A stretch of DNA of 64,000 bases from positions 1,860,001-1,924,000 of the forward strand of contig JAGPYM010000001.1 of NCBI GenBank assembly GCA_020736575.1. Reading direction: 5' to 3'. The stretch is from Thelonectria olida. Lineage: Eukaryota; Ascomycota; Sordariomycetes; Hypocreales; Nectriaceae. The first letter of the stretch is position 1. Each line of letters opens with the position of its first letter. Under the pieces are notes generated by a model. That model was not told where the DNA came from. It was given only the letters and a program-made list of their open reading frames with translations, and made no database searches. Shown one piece after another: positions 1-11,445 of this stretch. Position numbers and translations under genes: made by a program.

Positions 1-915
1 GTAACCTAAGTCACTAAGTTAGTCCTTTTGGGCGCTCGGGACAAGGCACCCGACAGCTGTGGCGCCGCCGCTCTATCCGTCAGGTCCCATGTCAAGCCAC
101 ACCCATGGCTGAGAGGCCGTTTGGAGATGCCATTGGTGAATGCACTCTGCCCGTTCATTTTCCAACGGTTAACGTAGTTGCCACGGCCTCTGGGTTACGC
201 AGTGCTTCATTTTGTCACGGTGGGTTTTCATCTCTTTTTTGGGGGTTCTCCCTCCTTGCTCGAGGTTATTGAATGTACTCGCACGTATGGCCGGTCGAGA
301 GAGTACGTAAGATACTCCCAGTGGCCCTCCATGACCTGTGAGCCTAGGACCTGTCGACTTTAACCGCCAGCAGGTCGACAACCGCGCGCGTCGACCCTGA
401 TCAACATCCAGCCAGGCCAGGGCCAAGTTCAAAGTTGAGCCGCCGGAAACTGACGAGGGAATCCTCTGTCTCCTTCACCCCAAGAAAAGCCACAAGCCAC
501 CACCTCCAATCCCCGATTGGCTGCATCGGGCAAAATCAGGGCTCGCCCCATCGGCTGCAAGGGTCAACGTGGCAGGGCGCCCACAGCCTAACAAGTTCTG
601 TTTTTTTTTCCGCTTCCGCACGCCACACGCCAGAATAGCCACGCGCTCCATCAAAAGAACCCCTCTCGACCACTCACGTCGCGCCCCGACCAAAGATGAA
701 ACGACGATAGCGCCATTTTGGTACCTGGCAGAAGGCGCCCCGCTGTTTGAGAAGTCGTTGGCGCCAGCCGCTTCTGCAGGAACAGAGCGACGACAACGAA
801 TCGAAACTTTTGAGTTGGGGTTTTGGTTGCACCATGCCTAATGTTTTCCTACAGGTACTTTCTTTTCTTTATTTTCCCTGTCGGCAAATTCGTCTGTGTC
901 GCTGACTGGCTCGCC

Positions 916-952
916 AGAGAGAGAGAGAGAGAGAAACAAAGAGAGAGAGAGC
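916..952. repeat. GA/CT microsatellite
   Basis: An almost pure GA dinucleotide run of about 19 bases, then a short interruption (aacaaa), then a further run of about 11 bases. It lies in non-coding DNA and also produces low-complexity SLSLSL/ERERER frames on both strands that are not genes. Confidence 0.9.
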
Positions 953-2701
953 AAGTGGTACCATGCACTTGTCCATTCCATACCACACCGCACATATTGG
1001 GCCTTCCTTGTAAATGTGGCGGTCTCAGCAATCCATGCCGCTGCCCATCCTTCCCGCTCACGCAACACCGACGAGAGTCTTCCATGTTAATCCGGCCGGT
1101 TTCCTTGGCGTGTTGCTACGTATTCCAATTGCGCGCGGCCTCTTTTCTGATCAGTCCAGTCAGATCCCTCCATCTTGGCGAGAAAACTGCTCAAAGATAG
1201 AGTTTGAAGTCATATTGCATCTCCTGCTTGGCAAACCATCATTCGCACTGCCATCTTCATCCTAACTACCATGCTGCTATCTTGGCTGTGTCCAAATCGA
1301 TACACACTTCTCCCAGTACGGCAAACCTCACGCATGCACTCAATATCCGATGCATGGCGCCATAACAACACTTACATTCAAGTCGTCGTCAGGCATTACT
1401 TCGTCCGTATCAAAATCCAAGTAAGCCAAGTCTTGGCCTTTCCCGGGCATCCCAGCCCCATGGCAGCAACTGCAAGGGCCACGTTGCCTTCTAAACCACT
1501 TTCTAACTAGCAACGGCCCCGTTGGCGGCGGGAGTAATTTCGGTTATTGTCTCAACACAACATGCTTCCCGGTCCACGCGTCCAACAGGCTTTCGACTTT
1601 GCTCCCTCGAGTCGCCAGATCGAGGAAATTTCTAAATTTTCTTCAAAAGCTTGGCTGCGATCGGTGACAAGGGGGACGACTGAGCAACCCGCGGAGCAGC
1701 GGAGAGGGTACAGGGGATCGTGGCCTAACGCCAGAGGATCATTGGGGGTCCTCCAGAAATGCAGTTGGACTCGTGGGAGAGGCTAGAATGTCGACTGCCG
1801 TGCTGATCTCCCTCGCTGGTGTGAACAACTCACATCACACTATTGAAGGCATACGTATGCCTTGTTCCTTGTTCACGGTCATGATGAACCCCTCTCATCA
1901 GCCGTCGTGATGCAAGCCTGCTTCCATCGCAATCAGCCCAAGTCAACACCGCCAAAAGATGCCCAACAATGGCCTTCCTTTTCCTGAAATCCCTTTCCCT
2001 TCATTTCGCCCGCTTACTGCCCGATGTTACCTCTGCTCAGGCTGTCGTCTGTGTGTCTGACGTGGTAATTCCAGCTCATCCGGTCACCGGTGTTGGTTGT
2101 TTCGTCTTGACGATGTCGACTCAGGCATCCCTGCACCATACGAGATCTGGGTCTGCCTATGGGAGCTCCGTTTATTCTCGACGTCCATAACATAGCAATC
2201 TCGCAGGGAGATTGTTTGTCTTGACTCTTGTTGTATCCCAGCAACTTGTGGGGGACAAGGCGATTGCGTTTCTATCATTAGTTGATGAGTTGAATCCTCC
2301 TGGAGGCAGCCTCGCTCGGGCCGAGTCTGTCAATGCATGTTGGAACACACGGCTCAACCTTGTCCGAAGGAGTCCTGTCCTGAAGGAATCTCGGGGATCG
2401 ATCTGGTCCAAAATACGAGCTCACGCAATAGCCGTGGGATTTAGAGGTTGGTCCAGGCAACTTCCTTGTAGGGTGTGTTTGATGCTCAGCAGTTGTTATT
2501 GCATACGAGCATCCTGCTTGAATCCATATCTAATGGCCTGGTGCTCCAGTTTGGCGGATAAGGGCATAAGTAACGGCGCAACTGTGCGCTCGTGTGCCGG
2601 AAGTTTGCATGTTTGCATTGACACAAAGCTGCTTGACTAGCAGCATACTGCATGTCGATACGGGCTCGTCCTGGTTGTGCACCTGCAGGAGACAGGAGCC
2701 A

Positions 2702-3130
2702 TCACCGTCGACAATATCTCCACATCAGCTTGATCTGGGAGTTTGCTGCATGGCTAAGACGCTTCGAGACATGAGTAAGAAAGAAGAGTCCAAATTGGGT
2801 CTCGATCCACGGGGTTTCGATGCGAAGGAGGGCGAAAGAGCATAGTTCCCCAGTCGTCCCCTGGGTTATGAAATCACTCCATGAGAGTTGTTCGTTGAGT
2901 GGTGTAGGGTAACCTACATTTTCCCAACTCCCATCGCGATGATCTCTAAAACAAAGGAGTAAACGGCTCATTCCCATCCCTTGGAATCCCCTTATTTTCT
3001 TGTGAATATCAAGTAGGTCATTTTCAGACTGGTCGTTGTTACGAGCTGTCGGTAGTCCGATGCCAAGTGTCAAGTGACACTCTCTGACGACCAGCAACGA
3101 GGATTTCGACTCGACAAGGCACGGAAGCAC
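2702..3130 (-). CDS. Doubtful hypothetical ORF
   Basis: An open frame of up to 142 codons on the minus strand. The composition is mixed and protein-like rather than low-complexity, with several aromatic and charged stretches (for example around LCFRDHRDGSWENVGYP), but I recognise no family. No neighbouring exon could be joined with confidence. It could be an exon of an unresolved gene, a decayed remnant, or chance. Confidence 0.2.
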   Translation of the reverse strand: MLPCLVESKSSLLVVRECHLTLGIGLPTARNNDQSENDLLDIHKKIRGFQGMGMSRLLLCFRDHRDGSWENVGYPTPLNEQLSWSDFITQGTTGELCSFALLRIETPWIETQFGLFFLTHVSKRLSHAANSQIKLMWRYCRR

Positions 3131-4202
3131 GAGCCGAAGAAGAAGAGATATGTCTTCAACGTGTACTCGACAAACCGACGTTTGACTTCCTCATGGAATA
3201 TCATCTAAGTCGCGACTTTTGCGACTCATGTCTGGTTGACGTCTTCCGAGGGAGCCGAGTCCAGACCGAGAGGATCGCGAAGACGCGTATGCTTCATGTC
3301 TTTCAAAGGTTTGTGAGGCCTCACGGAAAGTCGAAATATGCCGATGTCATCCCGTTCGGGTCGATAAACAGGAGAGACGTTGAGTTTTCGAGGCTACCGA
3401 CCACCTTTACGGAGAATGTGTCGTGCCACACCTGAAATTCTAGGCAGCATTATTTGGTTGAGTGGCTCCCCGCTCAGCCACCACCAATATTGCACCAAGG
3501 CAACAGCAAATCAAACGTCGGTTGCACCTTACCTCCAGTGTCACCGCCATGATGCACGATTGCCTCATTGGGGCGCTGGTCGTGTGCACCTCTGCTTACG
3601 AAGTACAGCCAAACGCCCGATGAGAATGAAAGCCGAAGAGTTCAACGACACCACGAAACAAAACAATTGCAACCGGTTGGTTGGAATAAGGTTGGCTCAT
3701 GGAAAGAATTACCCAAGCCCACCCGATGTCAGGCAGTGTCAGGACAGGGACCCCGCCAACCCGCCGTCAAAACGGGAATGATGCCGCGAGAGACGGCCGA
3801 TTGATGACCCGCCCACATGGATATGGCTGCCGACACTGCCACTGTCGGTGTTATTGGGTGTGTCGTCGTTTTGCCGTTTATCGTTAGGTGTCATTGTGAC
3901 GGGCTTTCGTAGTGTCCGGCTCATGAACAAATGGAAGCCAAAACCCGGTCTGGAAATAACTGATGCGGGAGGAGGATCGCCAACGCCGTCCCCCACACGT
4001 GATGATCCGTCATCCATGGTGCATATTGCCCGCTTGCCGCTCAACGACTCCAATCTCGCCAAATCTTGTCTCTATATTCAATCTGACAACGAAGCTGGAC
4101 AACGCGACTTGAGTGATCTCGATATCCGACTGCAACTCGCATCTCGCCAAAGGCACCTCACACCTGGACTGGTTAACCACTGGACTCCTACTAAATCCGA
4201 CC

Positions 4203-5854
4203 ATGGATCTCAACCAGCCATTCTCCTCGGGGCTGATATCCTTTACCGACCAGGGCGACTTCGACTACGGTGCATTCCTTCAGGGCGAAGACATTGGCTT
4301 TGGCGAGAGCGCCCACGGTCTGACCAGCGGGGGAGGGGCCTTCTCAGACGACTCTGGCACTGGCAAAGCAACCCCGCCAAGCTCAGACAACCGAAGCAAC
4401 TCGAATGCCAGCACCAGCACCAGCACCGGCACCGGCACCCAGATCGCCCGCCGGCCTCCAGCCCAGAAGCAGAGGCTGGAGAGGAGAGGACATACGAAGA
4501 GTCGACGAGGATGCTACAACTGTAAGAGGAGACGCATCAAGGTACTTATCTACTCCCCATCGTCCACGAGTACATCATCTCGGAGCTTCGCCAGCTAAAA
4601 CCCTTGTCAGTGCCAGGAGACGCATCCGGCTTGCGGGCACTGCGTCAAGACAGGCCTCAAATGCGAATATCCTGCTCTCCCCCAAATCACTCACCAGGCA
4701 AGTCTGATTGTGTCGTTGCATTGCAAGCCGAGCCGTCGTGGCTGACCGTTTCGTAGCCGCACCACCAGATTCCCCTCTTCAGCCTACAAGACATGCGTTT
4801 CTTCCAGCATTTTCTAACGCAATGCTATCCCCACCACCCCTTGAAGCAGGAGGATATTTGGACGCACGAGATTCCATGTATCGCGCACAATGTATGGAAT
4901 CCTCCTAAATGTCCTTCTTTTCCCGTCCAGCCAGCTGACGTTTGCAGTACGAGTTCCTGATGCACGCCATTCTCGGATTTGCAGCGTCCCAATTGATCAG
5001 AAGCGACCCCAACGTCATATCACCGGCCATGGGCCACCGCGTCAAAGCCATCAAAGCTATCAAGAAGCGTCTTGCTGAGACATCCAAGACTTCCATCTCG
5101 TACGAGGAAGCCAACGCCATGATTGCGACGTGCTACGCCTTGACGTTCCAATCTGTCAGTCTCGACGACGGCCTCGCCGAATACATGACCTTTATCCGCG
5201 GCATCATGATTGTGGGGATGCAGATGATGTTCCGTGGAATCAAGCCCATCTTTGAAAACATGGAAGAGAAGGACTCGGATGCCATTCTCGAGCCGTTCAT
5301 GTCGAACTTGCCCCTCATTCAAAAGGCGTGGGCGGACTCTGCTTTAGAAGCAGTCATGAACCTGAAGCCCTTGTGCCTGGAGCAAGTGGAGATTTCGTAT
5401 CAGGAGGCCCTCGTCGAAATCGTGCAAACTCTCTATGTCAACTCTTGGGATGGTAACTACTCCATTGACCACGGAAATGAGCCTTCCGCTAACCTTTTTC
5501 TGTGCAGCATACAAGGCGTACACGAAGCAGTACGGATGGTGGATGCTTCTCCCCCACAGCCAGTTCCAGGAGCTCATCAACCCCAACAACCAGGTCATGC
5601 TCCTGCTGCACGCGCACTGGATCTCCATCAACGAGATTATGGCATTCATCACGCAGCAGGAGCATCTCGCACGGGCAAAGGAACCGATAGATCAGCGAGA
5701 AAACGCGGCGGACATTGACCCGGGCTTCCAGCGATGGCTGAAGTATCTGAATTCCCACATAGACTATGAGCATCAGATCTATAACCAGTGGCCGATGTCG
5801 GTGGAAGAGCAGCTGGATCAGGATATTACATTTTTTGGCAAGACTAGATACTGA
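4203..5854 (+). CDS. Zn2Cys6 transcription factor, Upc2/Ecm22-like
   Basis: A fungal zinc-cluster regulator, probably nuclear and sequence-specific. Exons: 4203-4541, 4611-4697, 4757-4891, 4948-5452, 5508-5854 (470 aa, phases agree). The Zn2Cys6 motif spans the first intron at about residues 96-135: GCYNCKRRRIKC, then CQETHPACGHC and KTGLKC. A Ser/Thr/Gly repeat precedes it. The C-terminal part, from residue about 145 (PLFSLQDMRFFQHFLTQCYP), matches the general fungal-TF region found in Upc2-type sterol regulators. The start MDLNQPFSSG is the first Met of the exon that opens directly onto the finger; an earlier in-frame Met at 4113 is possible. The second intron begins GC instead of GT. Target genes cannot be read from the sequence; the sterol link is family inference only. 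Confidence 0.9.
4698..4756 (+). other. GC-AG intron in the zinc-cluster regulator gene
   Basis: The exon ends CACCAG and the intron starts gcaagt, the usual context for the rare GC donor class; it ends ttcgtag. Splicing here keeps the frame and yields the contiguous peptide ITHQPHHQIPLFSLQD, which fits the family. No GT donor nearby gives an open frame. Confidence 0.75.
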
Positions 5855-6578
5855 GACTTGGGGTAACTCGACGATGGGAGGCATATTCGAAGTTTGGATG
5901 ACACATGGAATTTGGGTACTCGTCGCGGATGAGGGTTACGATTCGCTTTGGGCGTTCCAGCGTGGCGCATGGATGGATAACTATGTACTATCAAATGATG
6001 AGTTTGGAGCGTGACCCCATGCTCTGCACTACCTAATTGAACCTTCCCACTCCATTCTATGCCCTTCTCAGGACCGAGCGTGATGGCCTCAACTAGCCCG
6101 GTGATGTTGGCTTTGCGAAACCCACCACTCACTCCATCACAGCCCCAATTGAGGCGTTTTCGTCCTAACTAGGTGACTGCTCTGATTCGTTCGCACACAC
6201 ACGTATTCGTCGTATTGTTCGTGGTCGGAGCGAGCCGTGGAGCCGATCCGCGGGGTCTGGCCAATGAGATGTTGCGAATTTCTCCGACAGGGCTGGTCAG
6301 AATGCTTCAATCTCAGGTGTCAACCAAACGTGGTGGCGGTGATGGGCTGTGTTTCGAGCTGGCCGAGAACCGTATCAGCTGCTGCTGGGATGCATGCCTA
6401 GATTCAGAACGAGTATATATACTGCTAGGTCCGAGACTAACATGTCAGGAGGAGTTCTCAGGATATCGCGGCTTGCACGCCTACTCTGCACCAACCTTGA
6501 TCTTGATACTGTACCACCTTTGCTCTGGACCACTCTTTCTTAACTTATACTGATTCCCATCATATCTCGCCATTATAT
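5855..6578. promoter_or_regulatory. Intergenic; promoter of the PPxY-protein gene
   Basis: No gene seen. A TATA-like stretch, gtatatatactg, lies at about 6413-6424, some 160 bases upstream of the ATG at 6579, and a second AT-rich run, cattatatatg, lies just before the start. The first part holds the 3' end of the regulator transcript. Confidence 0.45.
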
Positions 6579-7514
6579 ATGATCATCATGAGCACCAAAG
6601 TCGAAACCGTCCCGGCCCCGCCGTCTTATCCTCCCCCCAACTATGAAGCCGCCGCCGCCGAGGGCATTGAGCTCGGCCAACTGAGAGCCACAGCATCGGC
6701 CGACTCCCTTCCTCAATATGACACCGTCGAGCAAGCAGCCTCATCTTCCGCAGCACCCTCCTCTGCCACACCATCCTCGGACTTCCACGCCACCAAGTCC
6801 CTCCAGATTGAAAGTCGCGGCAGAGGATGCTTCGGCCTTCCCTTCGCCCTTGAATCAAGGCCTACTTACATCCACACCGTCACTCCCACCGGCGAAATCG
6901 ACCAAGCTGTGCTCGTGTCCATCCGTCCCAAGGCCAATTCTGGCACCTGCTTCCTCGCTCACGCCGACGACGCGGCCCAAACCCCCCTGTGCACGACGAC
7001 GTATCGCTTTGGTCCCATGAACCCGCCCAAGATCAAGCTCCTGAACAACCCCAGCGTCTCTATCGATGACGCGACAGAGGGCGGCGAGGACATCACTCTT
7101 GATTGCAAAAGCTCCTTCTCCCGCGCAACCGTCATGCGCACGCCGTACGGCTCCTTCGAGTGGCGCTACAGCACGCGTGCCGAGCGTCGTGCCGTGGGCC
7201 CCGAGGTCGACAGCCTCCTGATCCTGGACCGCAAGACAACCGTCGCGCTGGCCGGCGGCAAGAAGGAGACGCGACGGTGCAGAGTTGGGCAGTTCGTGCG
7301 GGGCGGCGGCGGGTTGCGCACCGAGGGCACGAAGCGCAGCACGGCGGGCAACGGAGGACGGTTGATGCTGGATCTGAATCAGTGGGTGGACGGAAAGGGC
7401 GAGGTAGAGCAGGTTGAGCTTTTGGCGGTGGCGAGCTGTGTGTCCATGTTGAAGAAGGAGGTGGATAGGAGGAGGTTCCAGCAGTCCATGTTGATCCTTG
7501 GTGCTGGTAGTTAA
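6579..7514 (+). CDS. Unrecognised protein with two N-terminal PPxY motifs
   Basis: An intronless frame of 311 codons. I do not recognise the family. The N-terminus is Pro/Ala-rich and carries two adjacent PY motifs (PPSY and PPNY, residues about 14-21), the ligand of WW domains such as those of Nedd4/Rsp5 ubiquitin ligases. From about residue 70 the sequence looks like a compact beta-rich domain (RGRGCFGLPFALESRPTYIH, then IDQAVLVSIRPK), followed by a basic C-terminal half. There are no transmembrane segments and no signal peptide. The start could be the ATG at 6579 or the one at 6588 (MSTKVE), which differ by three residues. A Rsp5 link would be inferred from the motif alone. Confidence 0.75.
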   Translation: MIIMSTKVETVPAPPSYPPPNYEAAAAEGIELGQLRATASADSLPQYDTVEQAASSSAAPSSATPSSDFHATKSLQIESRGRGCFGLPFALESRPTYIHTVTPTGEIDQAVLVSIRPKANSGTCFLAHADDAAQTPLCTTTYRFGPMNPPKIKLLNNPSVSIDDATEGGEDITLDCKSSFSRATVMRTPYGSFEWRYSTRAERRAVGPEVDSLLILDRKTTVALAGGKKETRRCRVGQFVRGGGGLRTEGTKRSTAGNGGRLMLDLNQWVDGKGEVEQVELLAVASCVSMLKKEVDRRRFQQSMLILGAGS

Positions 7515-7729
7515 GTGGAAAAGGGGTGGGAGTGGAAGGAGGACATGCATGGAGGTTGATATCTAGTTGACTTCTGTTCTCTTGATTGCCATGTGGAATG
7601 TTCGACTTGTTATAGATGATGGGGTAATAATAGAACCTGACTAGTGTTGTAATCTTGTGTTTGCTTTTAATCCAATACCATTTGCGTGCCATCCTTCAAC
7701 TCATAGGTCCATACCCTGTGCATGTGTGA

Positions 7730-9742
7730 TCAATCTTGAATGTCCAAAGCACCTGTCTTCTCCCTGACGCCGAGTTTCAAGATCTCAGCACTGCGGCGCT
7801 CCGGCTCGTCTTCCGCGATGCCCGCCCTCTTCAGATCCTTCTTTGTGCACTTGCAGATATATCGCACCGAGCAGCCCTTACGCTCGCCGATAAAGGGGTC
7901 GTTGCGGCATGACTTGCCGAACAGCTCAGCAAAGAGAACACAAGCAGACAGGCCCAAAGTTATGGATATGAGGTGGAGCGAGTTGAGACTCTTGGCTAGT
8001 GGGAGGAGGAACAGGATAAGACACACAATAGCCCGGAGGGCCAAGCGAATCGTCTTGCTCCAACGAAGGGTCGCCGGAACGCGGTGCTCGTGGCAGGCGG
8101 AGATGACACCCATGAAAAGGAGTGCGATGCCTAAGCCGTAGCAGTAAAAGAAGCGGATGCCGTTTGGTATATCGTGTTCAGCACGTTCGATGTAGTGATC
8201 GGACAACTGCTCCGGGTTCGTATGTGGAGTGTCTGTGGTAAAAACCAATTTCGATAGTCCTGCCGAGGCGAGAATATAGCCCATGATGAAAGGCAGGTGA
8301 GCATAGCCCCAAAGCACGGCTGTTAGAGGTTAGAAGGAGTATAGGGGAACAGGGTCCCGAGATAACTCACCAGAAGGGACTGAGCGTCGGATGGCATGGA
8401 CGTCGATGTTGTGTCCATCAATGTCAAAGTAAATCCAGTTGAAGATGAAGGCCTGGACAAGTCCTAAGACAGCTTTGCCCAGGAAGCCATTGACGGAGTA
8501 GCCGCCGTAGCTCTGGAACATGATACCCACCACCGAGTATCCAAACACCAGCGATACAAAGGCATTGGTTCTCTCGACTCTATGTTCGATATTGACGGCT
8601 GGATAGAACTCGAAAAAGCCGGCCAAGAATCTTCCAAGTCTCGTCTTTTCTCCCACCGCCTGTCCATATCTGAAGAGACCGATCGGAACAGACTGCCCCC
8701 ATAAATCCAAAGCGAGCGCTACCCAAATAAGACCAAGGCGATTTGGCATGCTGACGTGGATGCTGGCGATCCATAGCGACGTTGGTATCAAAATGTTGAT
8801 GCATTCACATATCATGACTCCTCGAATCATGGGTAAAAAGTACGAGGTAACGGCGGAATGAAGGACACCTTTGAGACGAGCTGCGAGGTAGAATGCCACT
8901 AACATGGTGTATGTGTTGTGCTTCTCGTCATGGTAGAAGGAGTACGTCATGTTTGTGGTGAATGCCAGGAGACAAGCAATCTCAAAGAGCATTTCGAACC
9001 GGCTGAAAACATCATCCGTCTCGAACCAACTGAGAGTCAGTGTGAGGTCAGACCAGAGCTTCCAAGACATGATGAATGTCACTGCAAACCGGAGCAGTTC
9101 ATGCCCAGTAGGCTCCGCCCACAAATGTTCACCGTTGATGTGGATGATGCCGACATAGAGCAGGTCAAAGAACAACTCGATGGCCTGAATCTCTGTATGC
9201 TCAGAAGCGCGCCACAACAAGCCCTGGTGGAACCATTGCTTGATGACTGGCTTCTTGAACAGCTTCGTCGTCTCTCCTAATCGAACGGAGCGACCCGACG
9301 AGACGGAGAGGGTGTCCGACATGGACGCCGCAGACGAAGCTGGCCCTTCGGCATCCTCTTCATCATCGTAGGCTCGGAGATAGGCGCCATATCCAAACTT
9401 GTTGAAATTGGCATTCAACCCTGTGGTGTTTGTGCTGAGTCGCTCCAGCTCCGTGTTTACGCTGTTGAGCTGGTTCTGAACGTCCTCCCATTCGTCAAAG
9501 GCAGGGCCATGTTTTTCACGGAGCTGGGTACGGCGCTTCTCGTGATGGTCTCGGGTCTCTGTGAGATATTGAGAGTGTTCAGGCGATCCGTGGACGACGA
9601 TTTCCACCTGGACACCATGCTGGTTGCCGTATTTCCGCTTCAGATCATCGAGGTCCTCAGGCAAAGAAGCGATGACCTTCTTGCCGCTGGGGAGGGTGAA
9701 TTCCTGGGGCCGACGCCTGCGTCCTGTGTAAATAGAGGACAT
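7730..9742 (-). CDS. LtrA-family (low temperature requirement A) membrane protein
   Basis: Exons on the minus strand: 9742-8371 and 8319-7730 (653 aa). The first about 160 residues are soluble, with a charged helical stretch (DHHEKRRTQLREKH). From about residue 175 there are many hydrophobic helices typical of the LtrA family, including AIELFFDLLYVGIIHING, the conserved family start. The splice at 8370/8320 joins RRSVPS to AVLWGYAHLPF, giving the family's mid-region helix. The C-terminal tail is cytosolic-looking, with CKCTKKDLKRAG. Bacterial LtrA was linked to growth at low temperature; the biochemical role of the fungal members is unknown to me. It is divergent from the ATP synthase gene, with about 600 bp between the starts. 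Confidence 0.9.
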
Positions 9743-10338
9743 GGCGGTGGAAACGCAACGAAAAAAACAACAGAGAATCGCCCAAGAACTTGCGCTGGCA
9801 AATGGAAACGGAATGGAAGGGGCAGCAATGAAGGAATAGAAAAGAAGGAGCTGGGGTTTAGGTGAGATGCCGCTAATCAGTCAAGATAAAGCTCTCGGCA
9901 TTGGGGATAAATACGCCATACGACCGCTTCATTTGGCATGGGGGTACCTTGAGCACCTCCAGTCTTTGCTGACAGCTGAAGTACACCAGTCTGTCAGCCC
10001 TGGAAGCTTCATCTCGTATCATTGGCCTTCCCTGCATCGTCCCGCCGCCTCAATCATCACAATTACCTTAGTCGGGCCTCAAAGCGTCGAGATCCCAGAT
10101 TAAGCTTGTCCCACAGCCACGTGATCCCGCTAATCTCGGCGAGGCCCTCTTCCCCCCTGTCTGCTGCCCTCAGTGGCTCCTGCTCGAGCAATTGGCCAGA
10201 GTTGGTGCCTCAGGCGACTAATCGGAGCTGTGCCGGCCGTTGTCCGGTAATTCAGAGCAATTGAAGATTCAGCCATCATTTCATCCATCAATTGCTTTAT
10301 CCCTCCCGACCGATTACCCCCCCCCAAACACCGCCGAA
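9743..10338. promoter_or_regulatory. Divergent promoter between the LtrA-like gene and ATP15
   Basis: A 596-bp gene-free stretch between two divergent starts. It must hold both promoters. I see no clear TATA box and no tRNA-like fold; a run of C (about 10318-10325) lies just before the ATP15 start. Confidence 0.5.
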
Positions 10339-10720
10339 ATGTCTGCCTGGAAAGCCGCTGGTCTCACGTACGTCAATTGACCCCTCGCCTTGCCATTCCG
10401 ATAATTGGCCTCCCTTTCGCGATGCTTGCTCCGACCGATGCTTCCTCCGAGCCGAAGAGCTAACCTTGGATTTCTCGAATAGCTACAACCGATACCTGGC
10501 CGTCGCCGCCCGTGTCGTCCGCCGAAGCCTCAAGGAGGAGAAGCGCCTTGTCGCTGAGCGCCGCGGAGAGATGGATCTTCGTTTCGCTAAGTGGCAGGTA
10601 AGCCATCAAAGGTTCAACCATTGTTGGTCGCCGAGAGACTAACGGATAATACCTCAACAGAACGGCAAGCAGGGCGAAAACAAGGTCCTCACCTCCATTG
10701 CCGCCGAGACCTCCTCCTAA
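10339..10720 (+). CDS. atp15: Mitochondrial F1Fo ATP synthase subunit epsilon
   Basis: Three exons: 10339-10367, 10483-10597, 10661-10720, giving 67 residues; all phases agree. The product starts MSAWKAAGLTYNRYLAVAAR, the hallmark of the small mitochondrial epsilon subunit (yeast Atp15), which sits in the central stalk of F1 and is not related to bacterial epsilon. The C-terminal half (EKRLVAERRGEMDLRFAKWQ) also fits, and the length is close to the usual 60-75 residues. The short first exon of 29 nt means a simple open-frame search would miss the gene. No cleavable presequence is expected for this subunit. Confidence 0.93.
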
Positions 10721-11445
10721 ACAGCGGCAGCGAAGGACCTGACGATTATTGCGCGAGGATAATGGCAGCGTGAACCCCCTCCGGGTTGCTCAGCTCGAAA
10801 TGATGGAATGAGCACGATGCTCTTGGGGCAACCTAGCTGCATGCACCTGGTGCTACTGTATCATAAAAACTCGGATGCTACGAATGCACCAACCTATCAA
10901 GACATTCACAATTGTGCCGTGACTAAGATGTGTGTGTGCGGATGCTGTGACGTTTGATTGAGTTGATTGTTATGCCATGCGAGGTCGGTTTTTGGCCCCA
11001 GCCCGTAGTAAAGACGCGGTACGCACGCAACTTTTTACCGACCCGGCTACTGCCGAAGGTTGAGCGCTTCCCTTTTCACCGTATCACCACCTCCAAAGAA
11101 AAAATGCAACGCTAGAAAAAGCACGTCGAATTGATTGCCCGCTTGGAATACGGTACACCCACGGATGGGAAACGAGGCCACCACCATTTGGATGAATGGT
11201 ATTTGGTAAAAGTCCACTGCAAAAAGTCTCCTTGGTCGACTGGCCATTTTCAGTGGTGTCGCAGTCCGTGTGAATGGGCCTTTTGATCCGGGATATTGCC
11301 TGATAGGGCGACTGCGGGAACAGGGCCTGAACCGCCATCATCAAGGCCAAACCCCGTGAAAAGGCACCATTTATTGTCTTCTCTCCTTCCGCCAAAGCAT
11401 TTTTGTAAGTTTGGATGTGGCACGGCGTCGCGCTTTCCTCTTACG
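10721..11445. other. Intergenic, ATP15 3' end to MAK10 promoter
   Basis: About 725 bp with no supported gene. Open frames on the minus strand at 11047-11395 are short and have no recognisable content. The end must carry the MAK10 promoter. Confidence 0.5.

Larger units (their letters stand above)
1..4202. other. Gene-poor 5' interval upstream of the Zn2Cys6 regulator
   Basis: No reading frame here has recognisable domains together with plausible splice sites. The stretch holds a GA microsatellite (916-952) and one minus-strand open frame at 2702-3130 that looks somewhat protein-like and is listed separately. Its last part must contain the promoter and leader of the regulator that starts at 4203. 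A long leader is common for fungal regulators, but that is inference. Confidence 0.6.

Noticed and set aside
838..1200. ERERER/SLSLSL-rich open frames
   Set aside because: Created by the GA microsatellite, not by coding sequence.
3848..4525. Plus-strand open frame of 225 codons
   Set aside because: A different frame over the first exon of the zinc-cluster gene; its Gln/His/Arg repeats are a frame-shifted reading of the Ser/Thr repeat.
6855..7692. Minus-strand open frames of 231 and 186 codons
   Set aside because: Antisense shadows of the PPxY-protein gene in GC-rich DNA; Pro/Arg/Ala-biased.
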